This document shows positions 12,347 to 22,933 of a stretch of DNA of 64,000 bases, one piece after another (within the stretch, counting starts at the first letter, position 1; each line of letters begins with the position of its first letter). The DNA comes from Bradysia coprophila (lineage: Eukaryota; Arthropoda; Insecta; Diptera; Sciaridae). Location: contig NW_023503374.1 of the NCBI RefSeq assembly GCF_014529535.1, positions 5,456,001-5,520,000 on the forward strand. Direction: 5' to 3'. Position numbers and translations under genes: made by a program. The notes under the pieces are model-generated. The model had not been told where the DNA came from. It ran no database searches and was given only the letters and a program-made list of their open reading frames with translations.

Positions 12347-15300
12347 ATGAATCCCGAATTCAAAGTGCTCACAAATGTGGGCGAAACTAATTCGCGAACG
12401 CCAGTAATTCAAAACAGTAAGTTGGAACAATAGTTTCACTGTTCAATACCACTGATTCACGAGGTTGAATTTCATCAATTTTCCAGGATTTCGTAAATTG
12501 ACTTTACAATCACCTCAACAATCGAACATTCAACCAAAAATGCCCGAACACACGGCGGTTCCACTATCCAAGCTAGCGACAGAAACGATCGTAAATCCGC
12601 CTGATGCAACGATACGGTCACAATCGCAAGTAATAACCAACAAATTGATGTTATCGACCTCGTCCAACGCCTTAACCGAAACGAATTTTATTAATGTCGA
12701 GACTGAGCCGTTTACCAATCCACTTCGAGTGGAAAGTACCGAAACTGCTGAAAAATCGCCGAAGGCGAAATCGGATAACGGTGAACTGACCTCGCAGATG
12801 AAAAAGCTGGGAGTATCAAGAGTTTCGGCTGAATTGTTTTCGCAGTACAGCTCATCGTCAAGAATTTCGTTGCCGCCGAATAGAATTTTGTCGAACAAGG
12901 AAAATATTGAAAATCTTTCGCAAAGAATGTCCAACATACGCATGTCCGATTTGGCTGATACACAACCGAACACACAGTCACCCCACAAACAGCGATCGAA
13001 TTCTACTCTAGCTGATACCCAACCGAATACGGCATCGCACCCTAAACAGCAATTGGAACGTTCAGCTGATGACGAACGGATCATAGCGTCGATTGTTTTG
13101 AGCAGTGACGACGAAAACAATGATGATGATAGTGACAATCTGCAGAAGAGTTTGCTTACGGAAGAAAGCGACGATGTCAGTGTGATAGAAATTGTGAGTA
13201 GTGACGACAGTATAGATGCATCCGATGATCGTGTTCCACAAAAAAGATCTGCAATAAACGTCGAAGTTGATGAGTTAACCGAATCGGTCGCGCTGAAATT
13301 GAACAACTTTTTCGACAATATCCCGAAATTGGATCAGTCTCGACAAAACTTCTACAAAAACCTGGACAAAAACGTTGAATCGACGGCAACCCCCAGAGAA
13401 AAAACCGAAACTTCAGAGATCAACATTCCTGAAACTGAACCTTCAGGCGGTGAAAATTGCGACGTTCTGGAACTGGAGGCATCTCAGTTGAACGACAGCG
13501 GTAAGATGTCCGGTAACAAAGCCACCTCACAGATCTCCTCGGCAAACGAAAATGATGGCAATGAGAAGATCGAGACACCGAAAAATTTAGCGGACAAACC
13601 TGATGAAAACATTTCACGCCAATCGTCCGTATTGGACTTAAATGAAAGCCGTAAAACGTCCGCGGTGGAAAACGAATCCGAAAATCGGTCAATCGAAGAT
13701 GAAAGCGGCTCGTCACACCTAGATCAAAGCACAGATGAGAAACAGTTGTCAGTACGTGAGCCCAAGAAGAAGATCGAATTTGAAAAAATCAAAACGGATG
13801 CCAAAAAAGTGATAACTTTCAACTCGCCAACGATCAACGTTTCTGCCACGATTAACATCAATATTCAGGTGTCTGGCTTTTCGTCAAATAGTTCTGACAC
13901 AGACGCAACGTCAGAGAATCCTTCCGAAAAATCATCGAAAAATGACGAAACTGTGCTGTCAGAGGAATGCATAGATTCGTCAATGGAATCGCACTGTCTA
14001 AGGAATGCGAAAAAATGTTTCGGTTCAAAATCCAAAAACTTTATTGCCTATTCTCCAAATGTTAAAGCCACTGATGATGACCCGCCCGATCAAGATGATC
14101 AAACATCACCGGACTCAAGCGTCATCGAATCATCAATAATTCTTTCTCAGAAAGATGTAAGACTGGTCAAAGGAAACTATGATAAGGATGCATCCGGCAG
14201 ATTTGAGTCCGACCATTCAATGGAGAAGGATTCAACCAATGTATCTATCTCTTCAGTTGATGTTGTGACAAAGCAATCAACCAATGGATCTTCCTCTTCA
14301 GCTGATCTTGTAACAAAGGAATCGATTGTTGATGGTACAACGGATGCATCTTCATCTTCAACTGATCTTGCAACGAAGGAATCCATTGTTGATGGTACAA
14401 CGAAAGATGAGAATACTCTCAGTGTGACAGCAACCGATACGTCAGTAGAAATTGATGAAATCGGTGAGCAATTGTTGAATGGCATTTACGACGACACTGT
14501 AAGTTTAAGTGGGATTACGTTCACCAGAATCGGATTCATTCATTTTGTCTTTTCAGTGGAGAACGCCGCAGTTGATCAAAAAATGCGTGTCAACGAAAAA
14601 GAAATATCAAACAGATCTCATCAAAAGAGGCAAAAGCCGTGGATTCAGTTTATGTGAGTATGCTTCAACTGTTCGAATGGCAGCCTTTTCTTGAATTCAA
14701 TTTTTCAGTTCGTCGTGATATCATTCACTCGGAACTTGATTCGACTCGCATTACTCCGACCGCTACTGTAACAGAACTCAGCTGTAAGGACCATATGGAT
14801 GAATCTAATTCTGAATCCGAACTTACTTTGCCAAATAAAGATGAGAAAGTCAAAGAAAGCGATGCTAACCAAAGTAGCCGGATCATACGGACACGTCGTA
14901 AAGGTAATGGTGAGCAAGTTATTCAAACCCCAACTGGTTAGACTAATTTAAAGTTTTATTCCAACAGTCGTGCCGAATCGTATATTAGACTACAGTGACG
15001 ACGATGGCAGCAGTCAGTCAGATCAGGCGTTAGACAACTCATTCGAACCGGAGCCATCTGAAGAAAGTGATAGCAGCGTGGAAAAACTGGAGAAGCCAGA
15101 GCCTGCTCGACGTAAACGAAAAAAAATCGTGTTTCTTGATTTGACGTGCAATGAAGTGATTGAGGACGAAGATCACGAAAATCCCGACGCAACATCAGAA
15201 GAACTGGAAAAGGTTGTGGAAAACTATTTACAGTCGTTAGAAACTGAAACGATCGTTCAGACACCGGTGCCTCCAAAGCAAAATGGTCCATCAATCACTG

Positions 15301-16641
15301 CCAAGCGAAAGCTGTTCACTCCTAACTATGACGACCAGACTCCATTTGAGGAAATGAAGACGCCAGAGCCGGTAAAACGAGGCGACGGAAAGAAAACCAT
15401 TCAACTGAAAACACCAATCCCATCGTTTCTCATACCACCGCAGTTCCGTGACAAAGCGAGAACCATTGCGAAACCAATTACTCCAACTGGAGCACCACCA
15501 CCTAATGATTCGAAAAAGCCTCAGACACCATACACTCCTGCACCTAAAAGAACTTGCGGATTTCTGGAATCGTTGGATAGTAATTTTCATTCAGTCAGTT
15601 TAATGTTCAGTATTTTCACACACAAAAAAATGATTCCTTGCAGGCAATCTGATTCCGGATCAACATTGTGACCTTGAGGCTCTTCAGTTCAGAAAAAACT
15701 TCAAACGGCACAGAACTGAACTGGTGACGAGACTAATGTTGATTTACAACAAGTACGTTTTCAATAACCAATTGAAGGATGTTCCCGTTTCTTGGAACAA
15801 AAAAATGACAAAAACTGCTGGTGTATGCCGTTCACGCAAAATGTTTGTATAGCGATTGGCACTGTTTCACTGTCACCTTCTAAGTTTGTCTGAATAATTT
15901 CAGTGCTGGCGTCAGAATATCACGCGTCGAATTGAGCGAAAAAGTTGTGACTTCGGCAGACCGGTTACGGGATACGTTAATACATGAACTTTGCCATGCA
16001 GCTGCCTGGATTATTGATAGAGACTTGGGAAAACACGGGAAAATCTTTAAGTATTGGTAAGTTACAAAGTTGAATTATCACAACTCTCAGCTGGAGGTGT
16101 GGAGAACATTCCTTTTTCGACGAAGAATTTTAGCGACTTTCCCTCACCAAATAAATTTTCAGAATTTCACGTCTAAGTATGATCGAATTTGTTAAATTCT
16201 AGGGGTAACCAAGCAAACAAACGATTCCCTGAGCTGCCAGCCATAACACAATGCCACAATTACGACATCGTGGGTAAATTCACATACAAATGTACAATTT
16301 GCGGATTAAAGTGAGTAGAACATGGCAACGTATTGACTGATGGGTATGACCAAAATTTTACCCTTCAAATTTTCAGATCAACAGCCCATTCCAAATCGAG
16401 AAAAGTGGAAAACATTCGTTGTGCTAAATGTCACGGACCCATCGAAATATTCCTAAACAAAACGGACAAAGACGGTCAGGTCATTCTGGTGCCGCCAAAA
16501 GAACCATCTGTGTTCGCGAAATATGTGAAAGAAAAATACAAATTGCACAAAGTGTCTGGGGCCACTCATGCCGACGTGATGAAGATTTTGAGCAACAATT
16601 TTGGAAAGTTGACTGTCGAAGAAAAGTCTAAGTTCAAATAA
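12347..16641 (+). CDS. Gcna: GCNA / ACRC: acidic germ-cell nuclear SprT-type metalloprotease
   Basis: Nine exons: 12347-12416, 12487-14498, 14557-14653, 14709-14903, 14968-15579, 15644-15842, 15904-16056, 16203-16310 and 16377-16641, giving 1236 aa. Residues 1-1000 or so are acidic, serine-rich and probably disordered. They hold likely SUMO-interacting motifs (IVLSSDDE near 226, VIEIVSSDD near 255, IVFLDLT near 844). The C-terminus has a SprT domain with the zinc-protease motif HELCHAAAW (H at about 1089), then a Cys-pair zinc ribbon (CTIC, CAKC) and an HMG-box-like tail. In known members GCNA removes DNA-protein crosslinks in germ cells. Residues encoded at 14235-14410 carry a short tandem repeat. 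Exon 6 uses a GTTTGT donor, chosen because it keeps the frame and family alignment. A polyadenylation signal AATAAA lies at 16685-16690. Confidence 0.93.
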
Positions 16642-16684
16642 TGATGATTGTGTTGTAGCGCAAGACGGGCATATCAGCAATCGA

Positions 16685-16690
16685 AATAAA
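16685..16690 (+). terminator. Polyadenylation signal of GCNA
   Basis: AATAAA lies 44 nt after the GCNA stop codon and is followed by a T-rich stretch. This is the expected position of a cleavage signal. Confidence 0.7.
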
Positions 16691-17171
16691 CTTTTATTTT
16701 TTGACTTTAGCAAAAACTTTCGTCTTTTATTCCCGGTGCTGTATTAAGATTTGTGTGATTTGCAGAAGGAAATTGAAACGTCCAAGATCTTAAAATAAAT
16801 TTTGGAAACTGCCGCAACTAACCCGTTTAAGCCGATAAAGTCCCAAATCTGACGAAATCATATCACATGACCTCTCCTAACTACTCGAAATAATGTGAAA
16901 TGTAGCGACAAACCACGGTGACGTTGAGATTTTATAGTTTCGATCCTCCATCCTACGATCTTAAAGAGTTCCAAAACCTTATCTAAGAACTAAAAATCAT
17001 TACTAAAATGACCGAGTTTCATGAAAAATCTGGTCGATACTGTGGGTTGTGGGTTGCTCGTTTTCGGTCTTTTACTGTTTGTAACGACACTACATGCCTG
17101 CAGAACTTTATTCAGTTTTTGAAGAAAAAAAAAATTTCTCGACTCAATTGTGTAATATGTCAAAGTAAACC

Positions 17172-17357
17172 CAAGGCTGTATACTTTGGGGAGGTCACGC
17201 AGATCGCCATTTTATTAGATACGCGGGAACACACCTTTTCCAAACAAACAAATTCACCAAAATTGAATTTGTATGGTGTGGTGAATTTTTTGTATGAAAC
17301 GTGGTGTGTAACCGGCGTATCTGCATCTACGTGATCTCCCCAAAGTATACAGCCTTG
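17172..17357. mobile_element. MITE, 186 bp, 8-bp TSD (AGTAAACC)
   Basis: The terminal inverted repeats start CAAGGCTGTATACTTTGGGG and extend for about 37 bp with few mismatches. AGTAAACC is duplicated exactly at 17164-17171 and 17358-17365. The duplication size points to hAT. A partial relative of the right end lies near 53210-53275 (GCGTATCTGTATCTGCGTGA). Confidence 0.9.
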
Positions 17358-17714
17358 AGTAAACCTCTTTAGACTTTATGTTGGGGCAAGCCCGAAACGT
17401 GATCACATCGCAACCAGGAACCCATTTACCTTGAAAATAAACTTTACACTTACCGAACGTTAGCGTGTAAAATGTGTTACGTCACTTCACTGTTTATTAT
17501 GAAGTATGCAACGGTAGCATTTGAGAGGCTTTTATCTTGCAAGAAATAAATAGAAAGTTACAGCGACGATGCATAACAATAATTTGAAAATTTTGTATGA
17601 GGTCAAAGATACTGAGTATAGCGCGCATATCTGCACGAAGTCACAAAATATTGGAAAAATCTTACCTTATAGATGAATGTGGACAATACCTAACTACATT
17701 TTTTAACAGCGCTC

Positions 17715-18075
17715 ACCCCTTGGCAATTTTGTAGCCTACATTTGTGCGCAAAAATATTGGTTTTTTGATGATTTCTCTGAACTAAAATCGTTTTTTGAAA
17801 AAGTAAAACCATTGAAGCATGTACAAATGTGTTACTTTGAAGAGAAAAATTGGTTTGTGAATGATAACTTATTCCACTTGGAGAAACTTTTGCAAATGTG
17901 TAAATTTATGTGTTTTGCAAAGGTTTCTCCAAGTGCGTTAAGTTATCGACCAGAAACCAATTTTTCCCTTAGAAGTAACACATTTTTGTAGGCTTTAATG
18001 GTTTTACTTTTTCGAAAAAAGATTTTGGTTCAGAGAAATCATCAAAAAACCAATATTTTTGCGCACAAATCCAAG
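17715..18075. mobile_element. Foldback element, family A
   Basis: The arms (about 17740-17890 and 17915-18068) are inverted copies containing TTTGATGATTTCTCTGAAC and AAATTGGTTTGT, separated by a central hairpin CTTTTGCAAATG. A second copy of the family is at 52470-53120, where another element interrupts it. The right end here is shorter than the left. No coding capacity is present. Confidence 0.7.
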
Positions 18076-20079
18076 GTAAATATAGTGAGGAGGTAATGCC
18101 ATATACAACCGAATCAGATGTACAGTGGCACGAAAGTTTGCTATAAACGCCATCTCTACCTGTATTTAATAAAATAACAAAATTGCTTAGAAACATGGGC
18201 CATCTGTTTTGTGATAGGCACAACATTTTGTGAAACACAAATAAATCTTCAACAAAACAGTTTTTTACTTGCGACCCGAAGGTTGCAAGAACACTTAAAT
18301 GAGAAACTCGAATTCACATCCTGTTGTAACCACTCGAACTTCGCACTTCGAAGAGTTATTGTAAACTCCAAACAGCACAAAGTTGTCACACTAAAGGACA
18401 CGACAAAAAACAAAAAACACTTGAAGAGACAACAAGGTACCAATCTTAAGTCAAGGTCAAAAGAAATTGCGAAATTTATTTTTTCAAAATTAACGTCAAA
18501 ATTACACGATTGTCCAAGTCACGTCACTCCTAAAGTACCTAAAGACACCGTTTCGTCCCGCTGATTTCAAAACTAACTAGTTCACTTACATAAAATTCCC
18601 GTGAAATCTACGTGGAAACAGCACATTGGGGGACTCGTCAGGGACGACAATGTCGATAGTTCTGAAATCATATGCGTTATATGGTTTGGGGAAATTCTAA
18701 ATGCATTGGAAAACGGAAACCGAAACAGCAACAGGGAAACAAGAAAAAATCAAGAAAAATGCAAAGTACACCATTAATTCATAATTCATTTAACGAACCT
18801 TGACCTTCATCTTCCGTGTATCCTTTCTCAATTCCGTCCAATATCTAAAATATTCTTTCTTCTCTTTAGTTTCAAACTTAACTCATTTAAAAAATTAATT
18901 CAGAAAGAACATAATATTTACCTTGCCCAAATCTACCGTAATTCTCATGAAAGACTTAGTGAAAATTTTAATCAAAAGAAGTCTTTTCAAACTAAGTCTT
19001 TTATGCAAATTACGGCAAAAAGGTCCCACCTCAAATCTAGTATTTCATTTGATAACAGTACCAATGATATGATGCTTTCCGTCCACGGATTGGTGTCAAA
19101 TTTCGAAAGTGTGAGCCGAAGAAGAGATCTTCGTTTGCCTCCAATCAGAGCTTCAAGTATTATTAATTCATTGTTATCAGACCTCCCACATGTCCGATTT
19201 GTCCGACATTTCATCAAAAATTGTCCAACTTTGTCCGACTTATCTTCAGAAATAACACTTTCACAACTTTTTCAGATATGAAACTTTTAATCTTTGGAAT
19301 ATGAATAGGAAAAAATTTAGCTCGCTTCGCTCGCGTTCATTTCATATTATTTACATAAAACCTAAAGGTTAAATAATAACACTGGTATTTTCTTGTGAAA
19401 AGCATAAAATTCGATTATTTAATTCGATAAAGGTTAGAAGTTTCAGACTAGGGAATCCATTTACCGACGTCGGTAAAAGTTCGGTAATCATTATCAACAG
19501 ACTTGCAGATTTGCATTTTAATGACTTGAAAATGATGTAATCACCGTTATCTTAGGTAGAGCTATATTTGAATGTGCATAGATCTGCTTCAGTATCACTC
19601 ACTATAGGAACATATTTTGTGTTCAAAATTCATTGTATTTACCGTCCGGTAATTTCATTATTTCATACATAAAATTGTCTTGTAGCTAGTGAAGATGATC
19701 GAGCTAGGAAGAAACTGTACATAGTATGGTAATGACAGCATTATTACTAAGTTACTAAAATTCGTTCCGAAGTCTGTAATTAATGATTGTTAATTTTTTA
19801 CCAACTTCTGTAAATGGATTTCTTAAATTCAGACACTGGTCAGTAACATTTGAATATTATTGTCCGCTCAAAAACATTATGGTATTAATTATGTAGTTAG
19901 TTTAATATTTGTCGTCGTATTTTATATGACAAGTCTCACTAATCCCTGCATTACCCGGAGGCACTCCGATTTTTTTTTTGTGCGAAAAATGTCCGATTTA
20001 TTATAGGTCGGACACCCCAAAAATTAGTGGGACGTCTGATTGTTTCCACGACGAAAACATAGATGAAAATTTGGAGATA

Positions 20080-20300
20080 GTTTAAGAGGCAACGATGCTT
20101 AGCTACATTTGTGCGTTTCGTTTTTCATTTTTAATTATATCTTTTCATCAGAATCCTTTTTGAAAAATGTACGACCCGACCGCAATAACGACCACTAATG
20201 TGTTAGCTTTAACGAGAATTATGAGCTCCTGTGAACTCTCGTGTAAAACCAAACAAACTTTAATTTTTTTATTAAGTGAAACATACTAGACATCAAAATC
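20080..20300. repeat. Dispersed repeat (half of a foldback family)
   Basis: AAGAGGCAACGATGCTTAGC and the following 180 bp match the right arm of the foldback at 20675-20850 in direct orientation, including the CGCAATAACGACCAC and AATGTGTTAGCTTT blocks. It appears to be a solo arm of the same family. Confidence 0.55.
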
Positions 20301-20331
20301 TGAAGTGAAAGCATTTTTGCTCATAATGTCC

Positions 20332-20416
20332 ACAGCTGGGCTTGAACTAGCAACCTCTGGTTTATAAATCCAGCGCCTATCCAACTCGACCAACGAGACG
20401 AGCAATAAACATCTGA
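20332..20416 (-). repeat. tRNA-derived sequence (SINE head or pseudo-tRNA)
   Basis: Read on the minus strand, GCTCGTCTCGTTGGTCGAGT starts a tRNA-like sequence. It has an A-box-like TTGGTCGAGTTGG, an anticodon-arm-like CTGG...CCAG hairpin and a B-box-like AGTTCAAGCCC. The 3' acceptor strand does not pair with the 5' GCTCGTC, so it is not a working tRNA gene. A truncated copy lies head to head at 20430-20475. Confidence 0.6.
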
Positions 20417-20429
20417 AATGACTTCATTT

Positions 20430-20475
20430 TTGCTCGTCTCGTTGGTCGAGTTGGATAGGCGCTGGATTTATCAAC
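20430..20475 (+). repeat. Truncated tRNA-like copy, head to head with the first
   Basis: It repeats the first 45 or so bases of the tRNA-like sequence in the opposite orientation, up to GCGCTGGATTTAT, and then diverges. The pair makes a palindrome centred near 20422. Confidence 0.6.
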
Positions 20476-20484
20476 TCAGTTTTC

Positions 20485-20850
20485 TCAGGGCTGTTCAAAC
20501 TGCTACAACCAAAACTAACTTTTATTTAAAGCTACCACGTTCGTTGTCGTTTTTGTGGTTGTATATTTTTGAAACTGAATTCTGGTGGGAAGATGTCATC
20601 AAAAGTAAGTTAAAATCAAGTATTAAAAAAACGCCCAAATGTATGCTTTTCAGCAAAGCACCGGTGCCTCTTAAGAGGCATCGATGTTTAGCTAAAATTG
20701 TAGCCTTCCTTTGTGCATTGTGCGTTTCGTATTTCATTTTTGATGATATCTTTTCATATGAATTCTTTTTGTAAAATGTACGGCCGCAATAATGACCACG
20801 AATGTGTTAGCTTTCAACAGAAAATAGGTTTGGTTGTAGTCGTTCGACCA
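20485..20850. mobile_element. Foldback element centred at 20675
   Basis: The arms meet at a palindrome GTGCCTCTTAAGAGGCAT. The outer ends are CTACAACCAAAACTAACTTT and its imperfect complement near 20828-20848. Partial copies lie at 20080-20300 and 21290-21485. It is non-coding. Confidence 0.6.
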
Positions 20851-20890
20851 GCTATGAGCAATGAACGTCAACACAAGATATGGTCGAATG

Positions 20891-21102
20891 CAACGCACTG
20901 CTCCTAGCATGAACATAAGAAATATTTGGAGGCTGATGAAGTCACAGTAGGCACTGCGTTTCTTTCGTGAAGATAGGTGACTTGTTTTAGTTGTGTGAGT
21001 TCAAACACACAATACAATCAATCTTAAGCGGTAGCTCTCATCACAAAAGCCTCCAAATTCGACGTTTGTCAAAGTAGTGTTCATGCTAGGAGCAGTGCGT
21101 TG
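20891..21102. mobile_element. MITE, 212 bp, 7-bp TSD (TCGAATG)
   Basis: The terminal inverted repeats CAACGCACTGCTCCTAGCAT are near-identical at both ends. TCGAATG is found at 20884-20890 and 21103-21109. The size is hAT-like, with one base of the 8-bp site perhaps diverged. Confidence 0.75.
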
Positions 21103-21123
21103 TCGAATGTCAAACTTTGTATG

Positions 21124-21206
21124 GAGCGGAGGACATAGCGATTTGATATAAAGAAACTCATCTCTAATGAGAGGTGAGTTTGTTTATATGAAATCGCTAT
21201 GTCCTC
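21124..21206. repeat. Hairpin with a stem of about 35 bp
   Basis: CGGAGGACATAGCGATTT pairs with AAATCGCTATGTCCTCCG across a short loop around 21163-21168. It lies just right of the preceding MITE. It may be a very small foldback element or a structured RNA. Confidence 0.55.
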
Positions 21207-21289
21207 CGGTTCGTATAAATAGACCATACCTGGTTTATACTTTCATTGGCTCTGAGAACAGTGAGTAGTTTGAAGAAAATTTCATAAAC

Positions 21290-21485
21290 TGCTCAGTTTT
21301 CTCAAATCTAGTCAGTCAAACTGCTACAACCAAATCTATTTTCTATGGAAATCTAATACATTCGTGGTGGTTATTACGATCCTATATTTTTGAAAACGGA
21401 TTCTGGTGGACAGCTATCATCAAAAGTAAAGTGAAATCCAGTATTTAAATGTATAATTTTCAGCAAAGCACCAATGCCTCTAAAT
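21290..21485. repeat. Partial copy of the 20485-20850 foldback
   Basis: The blocks CAAACTGCTACAACCAAA, TTCTGGTGGACAGC and TTTTCAGCAAAGCACC match the left arm of the 20.5-kb foldback in direct orientation. Confidence 0.5.
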
Positions 21486-22933
21486 AGAAGAGAAGAGAAT
21501 AATGCCAGGCGGAATATGCATCGTCGTGTCAAAATAGGACTACGGATCACCAATCAGGGCCTATTGTTGGTAGCATTTATTATTATTGACCGAATATTTA
21601 CTGAATTTGTCGCAACGTAAATTCGGTAAATTTTGCAGTAAATTTCGGTAAATACATAGACCAATAATATGCCCTGTCACCAATGTGCCTTTAAATGGAA
21701 AAAAAGTAAAAAAAAACACGAAATTTTTTGTCCCGTTTTCATAATTGTAATTATCATTTTTCATTAATTTATTCATTACAACTGGCAAACTTATACTGCA
21801 TTTTTAAATATTATTTGATTGAGAGACAGATTACGCTATTCAGAGTTTGAACTGTCCGTTCGAATTGCTTTATAGTGTAACAGAATGCAAAAATGTAATT
21901 TGTTAATTGCATGAATGTTTTTGTTTTTTTGATTTTAATTATTTTTATTTAGTTTTTGTGATTTTATTATTTACGTTATTAATCGACTCGAGAATAGAAA
22001 AAACGGGTAAAAATTGTTGTTGTGATGTATATTCAGATATTTTCAGGGATGGGGGGAGACAGGGTTTCTCTATCTCTTCTTACTTGTCTAAGTCATTTTG
22101 TTTGTTTGTTTTTGGTTGTAATGACTTGGAACACATGAATAATTATATATTTTACGTAGCAATTTATGGCCCTATTTTATACTCTGAATCACACACAGTC
22201 TGAGCATTTATGGTATAGATAAAAAAAAACTTACCATACGACAAGAACAATTTGTTTTTATTTTATTTTATTATAAAAAAAGTTTTTTTTTCCTATCCAT
22301 TCTGTTACACTCACTTGTTTAATAATTACACTTTGAATATTTTTTTTTTTAGTTTTATGTATTTTAATGTGCTTTAGAAAGGTATTTTACCGGCGTAACA
22401 AACATGAACTAGAGATGTTTTGGACATTCAATAATGCGCCACAAAGATAATTTTTTTTTAATTATTATTTTTTGAAGATTTTTTTTTTGAAATTTTTATT
22501 TTGAAACTTTTTTTTGTTACTTTTTTACGCTTTTTTTAATTATTTTTTTTTTTCTCATTTTACTAAATTTGTCATTCGTTAATTGATACAAATAAAAACA
22601 CACATAAAATGTTTACGACAATCATAATTGCAATAATTTTTTTTGTTTGAATTTTTATAATGAAACGCATCTTTTACTTTGAATATTTTTACTATGTTGG
22701 TTTCTTTCTCGTGCGATTTTCCTAGCATGCTCGACCCCTGAATCTTTTCCATATTTTTTTTTTACTTTACTTTATTCTTTCCTATTTATTTTACTTGTTT
22801 TTCTGTTTACTTTTCTTTGCAATGTTCTGGTATCATTTTTTTACTTTTTTTTAATTTCTTTTCCTTTATTTAATTGGTTTCTTTCGATTAAAAAAAAAAC
22901 CTTTATTTCCTTTACGATGATCTTTCTCTCTCT

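Larger units (their letters stand above)
16700..22200. other. Intergenic, transposon-rich
   Basis: No exon chain could be built here. The segment holds the MITE at 17172-17357, the inverted repeat at 17715-18075, the tRNA-like/foldback cluster at 20080-21490 and AT-rich unique DNA. The stretch 18200-20050 shows no feature I can support. The right-hand side probably includes the long T-rich 3' UTR of NAT1. Confidence 0.55.

Noticed and set aside
12530-13318. 262-codon open frame on the minus strand
   Set aside because: It lies entirely antisense to the large GCNA exon and is Ser-rich only because the sense codons are biased. It has no splice logic and no family match.
20332-20416. Functional tRNA gene
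   Set aside because: The acceptor stem does not pair, the anticodon arm has a mismatch next to the loop, and the unit is repeated in inverted form. It is tRNA-derived but not a working gene.
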